Part shown: positions 24,883-33,102 of the stretch, piece after piece
Layout of the letters: every line of letters starts with the position of its first letter
Numbering within the stretch: the stretch's first letter is position 1
Source of the DNA: an uncultured Treponema sp.
Lineage (GTDB): Bacteria; Spirochaetota; Spirochaetia; Treponematales; Treponemataceae
Length of the DNA stretch: 43,874 nucleotides
Assembly: GCA_937885475.1 (NCBI GenBank)
Contig: CAKZZR010000249.1
Coordinates: 1 to 43,874, forward strand
Direction of reading: 5' to 3'
Made by a program: the position numbers and the translations under genes
The notes under the pieces: model-generated
The model's database searches: none
Told to the model about the DNA's origin: nothing
Seen by the model: only the letters and a program-made list of their open reading frames with translations

Positions 24883-26025
24883 TCATTCAATCACGCCATA
24901 CTGATGGTCGGCGATTCCCTGAGCCATTGCCGCATATTCCGGCAGGATGCGGCGTTTGTGCGCCTGAATGAAGCCCGGGTGCAGTATCTCTCCGCTCACC
25001 AGAACGCGAACCGCAAGCCGCCTGCGCTCATCATTCCGCTCGCTTTCTGGCTGCTTCTCGCACATTAATAGGTAGCCGTTGTACGCCGCCATAATAGCAT
25101 CGTCAATCTGCTGTTTACCTTCCTCGCCGCCGAGGAGCGCCGGAATTTGAATGCTGTAATACGCGCCGATTAAATCCGGGTCTGGTTTGGTTGCCTTGTT
25201 TGCCGCATAAATCACCGGCCACAAGTGTCGGTTGCCGTATTTTTCACCGGCAATCGTGTGATAATCGCTTCCCGCAGGAACCGTGTAGGACTCAAACAGA
25301 ACTGAAGCCTCCCGTATCGCCTCTGCCTCGTCATCAATGGCAATTTCTTCTGCAATAACTTCAGGCTCCGGCTCTGGTTCCGGCTGCTTGACAGGCTCTG
25401 GTGCAGGCGCAGGACGCTCTGTTTTTTGCGGCGTGGTCGTTTTTTCGGCAGCCTTTTTTGACCGTCCGGTGCAGGAGCGAACCAAAAGCGACACAAGCAA
25501 AATAAGGAACAACAACCCGATTCCCGCATACACAAGCAGCTTTAGGTTATGCTTCTCATTCGTAAAATCCTCATCGTCGTCATCGTCCGAATCCGGGTCA
25601 AACGGCTCGTCAACCTCGCGCTCAGCGTCCTCATCCGCATCTTCATGCACCACTGGAATCGGAACGGACGAAGTATGCGGCTCCTCAAGCGCGTCAGGCG
25701 CGTCGTCCGGCAGCTCTTTTGCCTTAAGGTGCGCATAGGGGCGGTTAATGCGCTTTGCCACTGCCGCACATGGAATGAATTTTATGCGCCAATGTGCGGG
25801 AATGTCTATTTTTTCTCCGGTGGAAGGATTCAAACCCACCGTCGCTTCTATCCACGTTTTTTTGAAGGTTCCGAAATTGTATACGCTGAACGTCTCCTGA
25901 TTCTTCAGCCCTTTGCGCACGATTGTAAAAAATACCATTGAGAAATTCTTTGCAATCTCCATGCTGATTCCAGTTTTTTGAACAAGACGTTCCGCAAGTC
26001 CATTAGGAGTCAAAAATTCATTCAT
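24883..26025 (-). CDS. HU-domain / transmembrane / LysM-like fusion protein
   Basis: A 380-residue protein with an unusual order. Residues 1-95 form an HU/IHF fold, with the beta-arm tip NPSTG at 66-70 and the KFIPCAAVAKRI end. Residues 105-160 are a very acidic linker. Residues 161-183 are a single membrane span. A Pro/Glu/Lys-rich stretch follows to 230, then a LysM-like domain at about 246-296 containing YGNRHLWPVIYAANK, typical of LysM repeats in the YgaU type. If the N-terminus is cytoplasmic, it could bind DNA inside and peptidoglycan outside. Charges after the span are basic, so the topology is not certain. It overlaps the HU gene by 8 bases and has a strong AAAGGAGA site. Confidence 0.85.
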   Translation of the reverse strand: MNEFLTPNGLAERLVQKTGISMEIAKNFSMVFFTIVRKGLKNQETFSVYNFGTFKKTWIEATVGLNPSTGEKIDIPAHWRIKFIPCAAVAKRINRPYAHLKAKELPDDAPDALEEPHTSSVPIPVVHEDADEDAEREVDEPFDPDSDDDDDEDFTNEKHNLKLLVYAGIGLLFLILLVSLLVRSCTGRSKKAAEKTTTPQKTERPAPAPEPVKQPEPEPEPEVIAEEIAIDDEAEAIREASVLFESYTVPAGSDYHTIAGEKYGNRHLWPVIYAANKATKPDPDLIGAYYSIQIPALLGGEEGKQQIDDAIMAAYNGYLLMCEKQPESERNDERRRLAVRVLVSGEILHPGFIQAHKRRILPEYAAMAQGIADHQYGVIE

Positions 26026-26293
26026 TGATGTCTCCTTTCAGAATATCTGATGCCTTGAATTTTAGCTTGCGCTTCTTGGGATACAGCATTTTTTTGCCGG
26101 TAGCAGGATTACGCCCCACCCGCTCGTTCGCCACGGCAGTTTTAAATGTTCCGAAGCCAGGCTGTGTGAATTTTCCGCCGCTTTCCAGCGTTCGCACAAT
26201 CTCCTCAATCATAGTGCTGAGCGTCTCGTTGCAGAGTTTTTTAGTTATACCCAGCTCCGAAGACATCTGATCAACTAATTCCTGCTTTGTCAT
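26018..26293 (-). CDS. HU-family DNA-binding protein
   Basis: A 91-residue HU/IHF-type nucleoid protein. An N-terminal dimerisation helix region (TKQELVDQMSSELGITKK) is followed by the beta-sheet GKFTQPGFGTFK and the flexible arm with NPATGKKM, then a basic C-terminal strand. It lacks the usual final AVN ending and has KASDILKGDINE instead. It sits between an HD-GYP gene (1 base apart) and the HU-LysM fusion, so the three are one operon. AGGA precedes ATG. Confidence 0.93.
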   Translation of the reverse strand: MTKQELVDQMSSELGITKKLCNETLSTMIEEIVRTLESGGKFTQPGFGTFKTAVANERVGRNPATGKKMLYPKKRKLKFKASDILKGDINE

Positions 26294-26294
26294 A

Positions 26295-27647
26295 CTATTC
26301 CATTCCTAATTCAAGGGAGATTTCTTCCTGATATTCAATTTCTACTTTACCAAGAGGAAGAACCAAAAGATTGCTGTAAAAATCACGGCGCTCCTGCAGA
26401 CGATCAAAGCAATCACAAATGTACATTGTAAGATTCTCGTCAAGCTCGCCGCGCTCCGTCATCTCAATCAGAATTGAAATAACCCGGCTGCTGTCAAACT
26501 CTTCCTTATATGAACGGCGGTCTACCAATGCACTCAATATGTCGGCAATCTCCACAATCTGGTCTTCCTTTGTAAGCTCCAGACCAGAAAGATTGCGCGG
26601 GTAGCCGGTGCCGTTAAGCTTCTCATGATGATGAATGGCCATGTTCGCAATGCGCCGCGGAATGATGTCCATGATGATTTCCTCAGTTTTTTCTACGTGA
26701 TGCTTTATGATTCCGTATTCCCAGTTGCGGAGCTTTCCTGGATATTCAAGGATGCTCTGGGGAACGCCGATTTTGCCTAAGTCATGTAGGACACCGGCGG
26801 TAAAAATCTCGTTCAGTTCGTTTTCTGAGCAGCCAGCGTACTTTCCAAGCGAAACCGCGTAGCTTGCAGTATGAATCGTATGCCAGACGGTAACTGTGCT
26901 CTTAAAGTCCAGCATAAGAATCATAAGTTTGAAGAGCATGTCGGTCTCTTCCTTAGTGAACTTCAGCGTAAGATACAGTTTTTCAAGCTCATGAACGCAG
27001 GGCAACACAACTTTTTTTTGGGAATCCTCAACAAGCCGTAGATTCTTTGAAATCTCGCGGTTCGCGTCTATTATCTTAAAAATCTCAACGTATTTGGGAT
27101 TGTATTTTGCAAGTCCGAATTTTTCAAAATCAGTTTCTGTATACGCAAAGTTCGTGGTCTCAAGAAGCTCAAGGATTTTTTCCGCAGTGAAGATGATGGA
27201 AGCGTATTCCATTGTAACCATTTTTTGCGCAACGGAAGGATTATACGCAGAATCATAAAAAAGAAGGCTATGCGCAACCTCGCCCAGCGGAGTAAGATTC
27301 TTAAGATAGGCATAGGCGTAGATATACCGTTCCTTTATCTGTGAGGACGTAAGATTTTCTTTGGGAACGACCTTTTCTGAATCAAAATGATAGTCGCCCA
27401 CCGATTTTAGAAGCGCAAGCAAGATTGCATTGTTCATCGTTATTCGCTTATCCCAATTTACGTGCGCCGCAATCTCCGACGCAAGGTACGCCAGTTTGCA
27501 GCTGGCAATGCCGTAGGTCTCGTTGCAAAGCACGAGCATCCGCCCGATAATACAGAGAATCTGCCCCGCAGAAAGCTGCTGCTGAGGAATAAAATCCTGC
27601 TGAGAATCATCTGAATAGCGCGGCGTTATATTACTTATTGCTTCCAT
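26295..27647 (-). CDS. HD-GYP domain cyclic-di-GMP phosphodiesterase
   Basis: A 450-residue protein whose C-terminal half has the HD-GYP signature: HDLGKIG near residue 292, then HHVEKT, the double-His AIHHHEKLNG, NGTGYP and DILSALVDRR. These metal-binding residues indicate cyclic-di-GMP hydrolysis to pGpG or GMP. The N-terminal half (about 250 residues) is helical and resembles a degenerate sensory or HDOD-like region, with no transmembrane span. It is transcribed first in an operon with HU and the HU-LysM fusion. Confidence 0.9.
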   Translation of the reverse strand: MEAISNITPRYSDDSQQDFIPQQQLSAGQILCIIGRMLVLCNETYGIASCKLAYLASEIAAHVNWDKRITMNNAILLALLKSVGDYHFDSEKVVPKENLTSSQIKERYIYAYAYLKNLTPLGEVAHSLLFYDSAYNPSVAQKMVTMEYASIIFTAEKILELLETTNFAYTETDFEKFGLAKYNPKYVEIFKIIDANREISKNLRLVEDSQKKVVLPCVHELEKLYLTLKFTKEETDMLFKLMILMLDFKSTVTVWHTIHTASYAVSLGKYAGCSENELNEIFTAGVLHDLGKIGVPQSILEYPGKLRNWEYGIIKHHVEKTEEIIMDIIPRRIANMAIHHHEKLNGTGYPRNLSGLELTKEDQIVEIADILSALVDRRSYKEEFDSSRVISILIEMTERGELDENLTMYICDCFDRLQERRDFYSNLLVLPLGKVEIEYQEEISLELGME

Positions 27648-27745
27648 AATCTGATACGTCTTTTTATTTTACCACAGATTTTTTTATATGAAAAACAAAA
27701 AATGCCGGTCTAAAAATAAAATCTCCACCTAAAAATCTTCTGTGC

Positions 27746-27785
27746 ATAAAAAAAAGCCATCCCGAGTTTTCATCGAAATGGCATT
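27746..27785 (-). terminator. Intrinsic terminator after gdhA
   Basis: GCCAT pairs with ATGGC, extended by weaker pairs, then T8 in minus-strand RNA. A second hairpin (CGGCAAC/GTTGCCG, 27807-27825) lies between it and the gdhA stop. Confidence 0.75.
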
Positions 27786-27836
27786 CTGCAAATTAAATGC
27801 GCTCTCCGGCAACATCCTGTTGCCGATGGATTTTAA

Positions 27837-29195
27837 TTACACTAACCCCTGAGCAATCATTGCATTTGCAACCTTTACGAAGCCTGCAATGTTTGCGCCT
27901 GCCACGTAGTTTACAAAGTTACCGTCCTTTGCACCGAACTTAACTGCTGTGTTGTAAGCGTTGTCGTGGATGTTGATCATGATGTTGTGGAGCTTTTCGT
28001 CAACTTCGGCAGCTGACCAAGCAAGGCGCTCACTGTTCTGGCTCATTTCAAGACCAGATGTTGCAACCCCACCTGCGTTACTAGCTTTTCCTGGAGCGTA
28101 AAGGATTTTTGCTGCCAAGAACTTGTTTACAGCGTCGATGTTAGAAGGCATGTTTGCACCCTCTGCAACGAGTTTTACGCCGTTATCAAGAAGCTTCTGT
28201 GCGTCTTCGCCAAGAAGTTCGTTCTGTGTAGCACATGGGAATGCACAGTCACATTTAACTTCCCAAACTTTCTTTCCTTCAAAGTATTTTGCAGATGGGA
28301 ACTGCTTAGCATATTCAGAGATGCGACCGCGACGAACTGTCTTGAGTTCCTTAACCCAGTCTAGTTTTTCCTGTGTGATTCCGTCTGCATCGTAGATGTA
28401 TCCGTTTGAGTCAGAAAGAGTAACAACCTTTGCACCAAGCTGGATGAGCTTTTCTGCTGCGTATTCTGCAACGTTTCCTGAACCAGAAACTACGCAAGTC
28501 TTTCCCTTAAAGTCGTCTCCGACTTTCTTGAGCATTTCCTGTGCAAAGTAGATAAGACCGTAACCAGTAGCTTCTGTACGAATCAAAGAACCACCGAATG
28601 TAAGACCTTTACCAGTCAAAACTCCTGTATATTCATCGCGGATTCTCTTGTACTGTCCAAAGAGATAACCGATTTCGCGTCCGCCTACGTTCTTGTCACC
28701 AGCTGGAACGTCTGTGTCTGGACCAATATGGCGATAGAGTTCTGTCATAAAGCTCTGGCAGAATCTCATAACTTCTTTATCTGATTTTCCGTGTGGATCA
28801 AAGTCTGAACCACCTTTACCACCACCCATTGGGAGAGTTGTAAGAGAGTTTTTAAGAACCTGTTCAAATCCCAAGAACTTCAATACAGAAAGGTTTACTT
28901 CCTTAGAGAAGCGAAGTCCTCCTTTGTAAGGACCAATTGCACTGTTGTACTGTACGCGGAAACCACGGTTTACATGGTAGTTACCAGCATCGTCCATCCA
29001 AGGTACTCTGAACTGAATTACACGTTCAGGTTCAACAAGGCGTTCAAGAACAGCATTTGGTTCAAGTTCCGGCATCTGATCTACAACTGGATCAAGAGTT
29101 GTAAGAACTTCTTCTACAGCCTGAAGGAATTCAGGTTCGTTTGGGTTTTTAGCTTTTACTTCTTCCCATACACGGTTTACGTAAGCGTTTTTCAT
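27837..29195 (-). CDS. gdhA: NADP-type glutamate dehydrogenase
   Basis: A 452-residue enzyme converting 2-oxoglutarate and ammonia to glutamate with NAD(P)H in the cytoplasm. Motifs include PMGGGKGGSDFDP with the catalytic Lys, GPDTDVPAGDKNVG, and the nucleotide-binding GSGNVAEYAAEKL. Length and the C-terminal helical region match hexameric bacterial GdhA. AGAGGT precedes ATG by 9 bases. TATAAT at 29243-29248 lies about 50 bases upstream of the start. Codon use is like fusA, with more A- and T-ending codons, suggesting strong expression. Confidence 0.96.
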   Translation of the reverse strand: MKNAYVNRVWEEVKAKNPNEPEFLQAVEEVLTTLDPVVDQMPELEPNAVLERLVEPERVIQFRVPWMDDAGNYHVNRGFRVQYNSAIGPYKGGLRFSKEVNLSVLKFLGFEQVLKNSLTTLPMGGGKGGSDFDPHGKSDKEVMRFCQSFMTELYRHIGPDTDVPAGDKNVGGREIGYLFGQYKRIRDEYTGVLTGKGLTFGGSLIRTEATGYGLIYFAQEMLKKVGDDFKGKTCVVSGSGNVAEYAAEKLIQLGAKVVTLSDSNGYIYDADGITQEKLDWVKELKTVRRGRISEYAKQFPSAKYFEGKKVWEVKCDCAFPCATQNELLGEDAQKLLDNGVKLVAEGANMPSNIDAVNKFLAAKILYAPGKASNAGGVATSGLEMSQNSERLAWSAAEVDEKLHNIMINIHDNAYNTAVKFGAKDGNFVNYVAGANIAGFVKVANAMIAQGLV

Positions 29196-29242
29196 AAAAT
29201 GTAACCTCTTATTGCTCCCTATATCAGGTGGGCAAGCGTTTT

Positions 29243-29272
29243 ATTATATATTAACTTTTTTTTCTTGGTAAA
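29243..29272 (-). promoter_or_regulatory. Promoter of gdhA
   Basis: On the minus strand TTTACC (29267-29272), an 18-base spacer and TATAAT (29243-29248). The predicted leader is about 40 bases. Confidence 0.6.
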
Positions 29273-29368
29273 TATTTTTGAGAAAAAAAATGCAAAAAAA
29301 CTGAAAAAAAATACCTGTTTTGCAGTATTTTTGCATAAATATTCATACAAGTACGGCATTTTTTATCC

Positions 29369-29398
29369 TTGCACGCATGAATCATTCTGTATTAATAT
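29369..29398 (+). promoter_or_regulatory. Promoter of the two-receiver protein gene
   Basis: TTGCAC (29369-29374), an 18-base spacer and TAATAT (29393-29398), 6 bases before ATG at 29405. No Shine-Dalgarno is present. Confidence 0.5.
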
Positions 29399-29404
29399 GA
29401 AGAT

Positions 29405-30703
29405 ATGAAGAATGTTCTTGTTGTAGACGCGCTTGCGAATTTCAAGGAATTCATTAAGGACAAGCTTGCGGAAGAAAAAATTACCGTAACGGCGGTTGCG
29501 GACAAGCGGGATTCCATCCTCAAAATGAGCAACCTGCTGCCCGACCTTGCCATCTTTGACCTGAGCGAATACGACAACCCCGAATACTTTGAGGACATTC
29601 TGCGAGACATAAAGGCAGACCCAAACGCCTCGCGCATTCCACTTATAGCGGCAGGACCCGCTACCAGCCGCGAAAACCTTGCCAGGTACGTAAAATACGG
29701 CATCCGCAAATACTTTGTGAAGCCAATAAAATTCGACATCTTCTTTGATTCCATCGGAAAAATTCTTCACACGCCGATTGCAATGGATACAACGCCCTGC
29801 GTGCTGGACATTCACCGCAATGAAAGCATTATTTTTGTGGAAATTGCGATTGGCTTGAACCGGGAGAAGCTTTCGCTTTTGCGCTACAAGCTGTCAGAAA
29901 TCATAGACAGAAACAAAATTGAAACGCCCAAGGTAGTCCTCATGCTCACAAATCTGGAGCTTACCTTTACCGACGGTCTGAACCTTGAGCTTTTGTTTGA
30001 CAACGTGCTTTCGGACGCACGCATCCGCGCCAAAAACGTAAAAGTGCTTTCGCTAAGCAGTTTCGTTCAGGAGCTAATAGAAGGTCATCCGCAGTATGAC
30101 GGCATAGAAACCGTATCCGACATCTCTGCGGTGCTCAATTCACTTGTAGAAAGCACCTCAAGCGCCCGGGTTGCTGACCTGGTCTCAGAAAAAATCCTTA
30201 CGAACAGCGACATCGGCGAGAACGGAACCGTGGAGACGCGCTTTTCTACAGACGCGGAGGTACCGCCGGAAATAAACATTCCAAAGGCCCCCACAGCCCC
30301 CGAAAACGCTCAGACAGGAACGTCATCTGACGCTGCCAAGAACAAGATAGCAATTGTTGACAATGACGCACTTTTTGCAGCGGCACTGTCTCAGGCATTT
30401 GCCACCACCGGCTTTACCTGCGACATATACGCAAACGGCACTGACTTTTTAATCAAGGCAGGAGCCGTAAAATATCAGGCGGTCGTCATGGAAATACTGA
30501 TTCCGGGTCTTTCTGGCTTGGACACGCTCAAGCGCTTGCAGGGAATGCCGCAAAAACCGCAGATTCTTATATGCTCAAAGGCAATGCAAAAGGAAGTGGT
30601 CGTGCAGGCGCTTTCGCTGGGGGCGCGGCAATACCTTACAAAGCCACAGAATCCCGCCACCGTCGTAAGCAAGGTGCAGGACTTAATCTACGGGGGGCGC
30701 TAG
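29405..30703 (+). CDS. Response-regulator protein: REC, STAS-like middle, second REC
   Basis: A 432-residue protein with a first receiver domain at about residues 1-122, with Asp8, phospho-acceptor Asp52 and Lys106 (FVKP). A middle domain at about 133-245 has an alternating beta-alpha pattern similar in size to STAS or anti-anti-sigma domains. A Pro/Thr-rich linker follows, then a second receiver at about 312-430, with Asp319 and Asp321 and Lys413 (LTKP). In the second, the acceptor Asp is Glu363 (VVMEILIPG), which often locks a receiver in an active-like state. No DNA-binding or output domain is present. Partner unknown. Confidence 0.82.
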   Translation: MKNVLVVDALANFKEFIKDKLAEEKITVTAVADKRDSILKMSNLLPDLAIFDLSEYDNPEYFEDILRDIKADPNASRIPLIAAGPATSRENLARYVKYGIRKYFVKPIKFDIFFDSIGKILHTPIAMDTTPCVLDIHRNESIIFVEIAIGLNREKLSLLRYKLSEIIDRNKIETPKVVLMLTNLELTFTDGLNLELLFDNVLSDARIRAKNVKVLSLSSFVQELIEGHPQYDGIETVSDISAVLNSLVESTSSARVADLVSEKILTNSDIGENGTVETRFSTDAEVPPEINIPKAPTAPENAQTGTSSDAAKNKIAIVDNDALFAAALSQAFATTGFTCDIYANGTDFLIKAGAVKYQAVVMEILIPGLSGLDTLKRLQGMPQKPQILICSKAMQKEVVVQALSLGARQYLTKPQNPATVVSKVQDLIYGGR

Positions 30704-31546
30704 ATGCTAAAGACAAACTACCACACGCACACTTCATTCTGCGATGGCAAGGGAACGCCCACCGAAATAGCGGAGATTGCTATAAACAAAGGCTTTTCGA
30801 TCCTTGGCTTCTCAAGCCACAGCATGTACCCCTTTGCAAGCACCTGGCACATTGCGCCGCGCGAATTCAGCGCCTACAAAGAAAGCGTCATGCAGGCAAA
30901 AAGCGCCTATAGCGGTCGGCTGCAAATTCTATATGGATATGAGGCGGATTTTGTTCCCGGACTTACCAAGCCGGACTTTGACTGCTACAAGAGCCTTGCG
31001 CCTGACTACCTCATCGGCTCCGTTCATTACATAATCACCAAGAACGGGCGGCTTGCCGTTGACTACAGCGCGGACGCGCTTAAGCAAAAGCTGGACGAGC
31101 TTTTTGACGGCGACTCAAAAAAAATGACTCAGGAATACTTTGCGCTTGAGCGCGAAATGCTCCGCACGGCAAGTTTTACCATAATCGGACACGCAGATTT
31201 GGTGCGAAAGAACAACACAAAGCTCATGCTGTTTGACGAAAACGACGGCTGGTACCGTTCAGAGCTCAAGGCAACCGCAGACGCCATTGCCCGCGCGGGC
31301 GTCATTGCAGAAATAAACACAGGCGCCATCGCGCGCGGAACGCTGGATTCCGTCTATCCGTCCGCGGAATTCCTTTCGCTTCTGCACGAGCGCGGCGTTC
31401 CCATAACGTTCAGCTCGGACGCGCACTATCCGCAGCTTTTGGACTGCGCCTTTGACCGCGCAAAAGCCGCCGCACGCTCCGCAGGCTACACCGAGGTCGC
31501 ATACCTTACCGCCGACCGCCGCGTGAAATTCCAAAAGATTGACTGA
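30704..31546 (+). CDS. PHP-type histidinol-phosphatase (HisJ family)
   Basis: A 280-residue PHP-fold metallophosphatase. Metal ligands are visible at the N-terminus (NYHTHTSFCD), in SSHSM, in YGYEADF, in SVHYI, in IGHAD and in the FSSDAHYP end. In HisJ-like members this hydrolyses histidinol phosphate to histidinol in histidine synthesis. The start follows the TAG of the regulator gene directly, so they are probably one transcript. GGGGGG lies about 6 bases before ATG. A more general PHP phosphoesterase role is possible, as no his genes lie nearby. Confidence 0.85.
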   Translation: MLKTNYHTHTSFCDGKGTPTEIAEIAINKGFSILGFSSHSMYPFASTWHIAPREFSAYKESVMQAKSAYSGRLQILYGYEADFVPGLTKPDFDCYKSLAPDYLIGSVHYIITKNGRLAVDYSADALKQKLDELFDGDSKKMTQEYFALEREMLRTASFTIIGHADLVRKNNTKLMLFDENDGWYRSELKATADAIARAGVIAEINTGAIARGTLDSVYPSAEFLSLLHERGVPITFSSDAHYPQLLDCAFDRAKAAARSAGYTEVAYLTADRRVKFQKID

Positions 31547-31583
31547 AAAAGCCGGCTCTTGCGTCAGCACACATGCCAGCACA

Positions 31584-31623
31584 TAAAAAAAGGTCGCCTT
31601 TTTATGCAAGACGACCTTTTTTT
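31584..31623. terminator. Bidirectional terminator
   Basis: AAAAAAAGGTCG pairs with CGACCTTTTTTT with a 15-base loop. It ends the hisJ-like transcript (plus) and the dksA-like transcript (minus). Confidence 0.85.
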
Positions 31624-31650
31624 AGCAATCTGCGCTTATTCTGCCTGCGG

Positions 31651-32007
31651 CTAGCGGTTGCGGCGCTCTGCGGCGCTTGCACAGCTTACGCACAGAAACG
31701 CGTATGGAAGCGCTTCCAAGCGTGCCTGCGGAATTTCCTTGTTGCAGCCAAGGCATACGCCATATTTTCCAGTGCGGATTCGCTCCAGCGCAGCATCAAT
31801 CTGCTGTAGGCGCTGCGCGTCCTGCGCTCCCAAAGAATCCAAAAGGGTTCTGTCGATTACATCGGAAGCCACATCGGCTTCATCACCAGATTCTATTGGT
31901 TTGATGAGGTTTTTCATTTCATCACTTTGACTCGCAAGGGATTTCAGAATTGATTCCCTCTGCTCCGTCAATTTCATTTTTACATCAGCTACGAATTTTT
32001 CATCCAT
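31651..32007 (-). CDS. DksA/TraR-family zinc-finger protein
   Basis: A 118-residue protein with a helical N-terminal coiled-coil (about residues 5-75) and a C-terminal four-cysteine zinc finger (CLGC and CVSC, with GKYGVCLGC and ALPYAFLC contexts). DksA-like proteins bind RNA polymerase through its secondary channel and act with ppGpp. The tip sequence (GDEADVASDVIDR) is acidic and retains an Asp-rich tip, as in DksA. GGGGGG is about 6 bases before ATG. Confidence 0.9.
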   Translation of the reverse strand: MDEKFVADVKMKLTEQRESILKSLASQSDEMKNLIKPIESGDEADVASDVIDRTLLDSLGAQDAQRLQQIDAALERIRTGKYGVCLGCNKEIPQARLEALPYAFLCVSCASAAERRNR

Positions 32008-32042
32008 ACGTTGCCCCCCAAAGCCAAAATTTTTTTAACTGT

Positions 32043-32071
32043 TTGACTTGTTTTTTTAAGTTGTACATACT
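32043..32071 (+). promoter_or_regulatory. Possible promoter of infA
   Basis: TTGACT (32043-32048) with CATACT (32066-32071) 17 bases away. The leader of about 75 bases has an A/T hairpin at 32112-32131. Confidence 0.4.
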
Positions 32072-32152
32072 AATATAAGTACAAAACACCAAAAAAACAA
32101 CTTTTTTCGTCTTTTTTTCAGAAAAAAAAGAAGTGCTAGTTTTGGAGGAATC

Positions 32153-32371
32153 GTGGCTAAAGAAGAAGCTATTGAAGTTGAAGGAATTGTAAAGGAAGCC
32201 CTACCGAACACTATGTTCCGTGTGGAACTGCAGAACGGACACATGATTATGGCTCACCTTTCAGGAAAAATGCGCAAGCATTACATCAGAATCGTTCCGG
32301 GCGACAGCGTAAAGGTTGCTCTTTCCCCATACGATTTGGACAAAGGCAGAATTATTTTCCGCCAGCGCTAA
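32153..32371 (+). CDS. infA: Translation initiation factor IF-1
   Basis: A 72-residue OB-fold protein that binds the 30S A site at initiation. It starts with GTG (Met) after GGAGG at 6 bases, in MAKEEAIEVEGIVKEALPNT, and ends IIFRQR, the classic IF-1 ending. Length and residues VELQNGH, HLSGKMRKHYI and PGDSVKVALSPYDL match the family. Its last 20 bases overlap the end of the convergent J-protein gene. Confidence 0.97.
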   Translation: MAKEEAIEVEGIVKEALPNTMFRVELQNGHMIMAHLSGKMRKHYIRIVPGDSVKVALSPYDLDKGRIIFRQR

Positions 32372-32966
32372 AATTCTTTAACATCCGGAGCGAATCCACT
32401 GCTCCGGAAAATCCGTTCCATATAAGCCCAAGGCACAGGATGGGACCGAACGGAATCAGAATCCACAGAATCTTAAGAAGCGAAATTCCCATGAAAATCT
32501 GAAAAACCTTCAAGCCAAGGTGAACCAGAATGTCAAACCGCGAATAGTTTTTGCGGCGGTTCTTGTTTGTATATGAGGAATGATAATAGCTATGCTCAAA
32601 GTCGCGCCGCTCGTCAGAAGCGCCGTTGAACCACTGCCAGAACACGTCCTCTGAATCAAATGGGTTCTGCCGTGAGGAGCCGTAATAGCCTGACGACTGA
32701 CCGGAATATGCGGAGCTGCCAGCGGAAGCGCCATACGCATCATAGGCGTTATACGCGCTCGCGCCAAAACGGTCGTAGTCCGCGCGCTTTTTTTCATCAC
32801 CAAGAACCTCGTAGGCTTCGGTAACAAGCTTGAATTTTTCCTCGGCTTCTTTGTTGCCCTCGTTGCGGTCAGGATGATATTTAAATGCGAGGTTGCGGTA
32901 CGCTTTTTTTATTTCATCGGCAGAGGCGCTCTTCTGAACGCCAAGAATCTGATAATAGTCTTTCAC
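32352..32966 (-). CDS. J-domain (DnaJ-like) protein with C-terminal membrane segment
   Basis: A 204-residue protein with an N-terminal J domain (about residues 1-68) including the HPD tripeptide (YHPDRN near residue 34), which activates DnaK. A Ser/Tyr/Gly-rich middle region follows, and one or two hydrophobic segments near residues 150-190 (LGLKVFQIFMGISLLKILWI). It has no zinc-finger or client-binding domains, so it is not the housekeeping DnaJ. It is a membrane-bound J-protein. The start is GTG at 32966, with AAAGGA upstream. Confidence 0.85.
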   Translation of the reverse strand: MKDYYQILGVQKSASADEIKKAYRNLAFKYHPDRNEGNKEAEEKFKLVTEAYEVLGDEKKRADYDRFGASAYNAYDAYGASAGSSAYSGQSSGYYGSSRQNPFDSEDVFWQWFNGASDERRDFEHSYYHSSYTNKNRRKNYSRFDILVHLGLKVFQIFMGISLLKILWILIPFGPILCLGLIWNGFSGAVDSLRMLKNFSAGGK

Positions 32967-33102
32967 GCAAAATCCTTTCTGAGAGTTTCTTTAAAAATAC
33001 CGACAAAGCGACGGCATTACAAGAAAAATCGGTGAAAAAATCGATGTTGTCCCCAAAAATAGCTCCCAGTCGAAGTTCAGCCTTCAAAAACGCACGCTCG
33101 CC

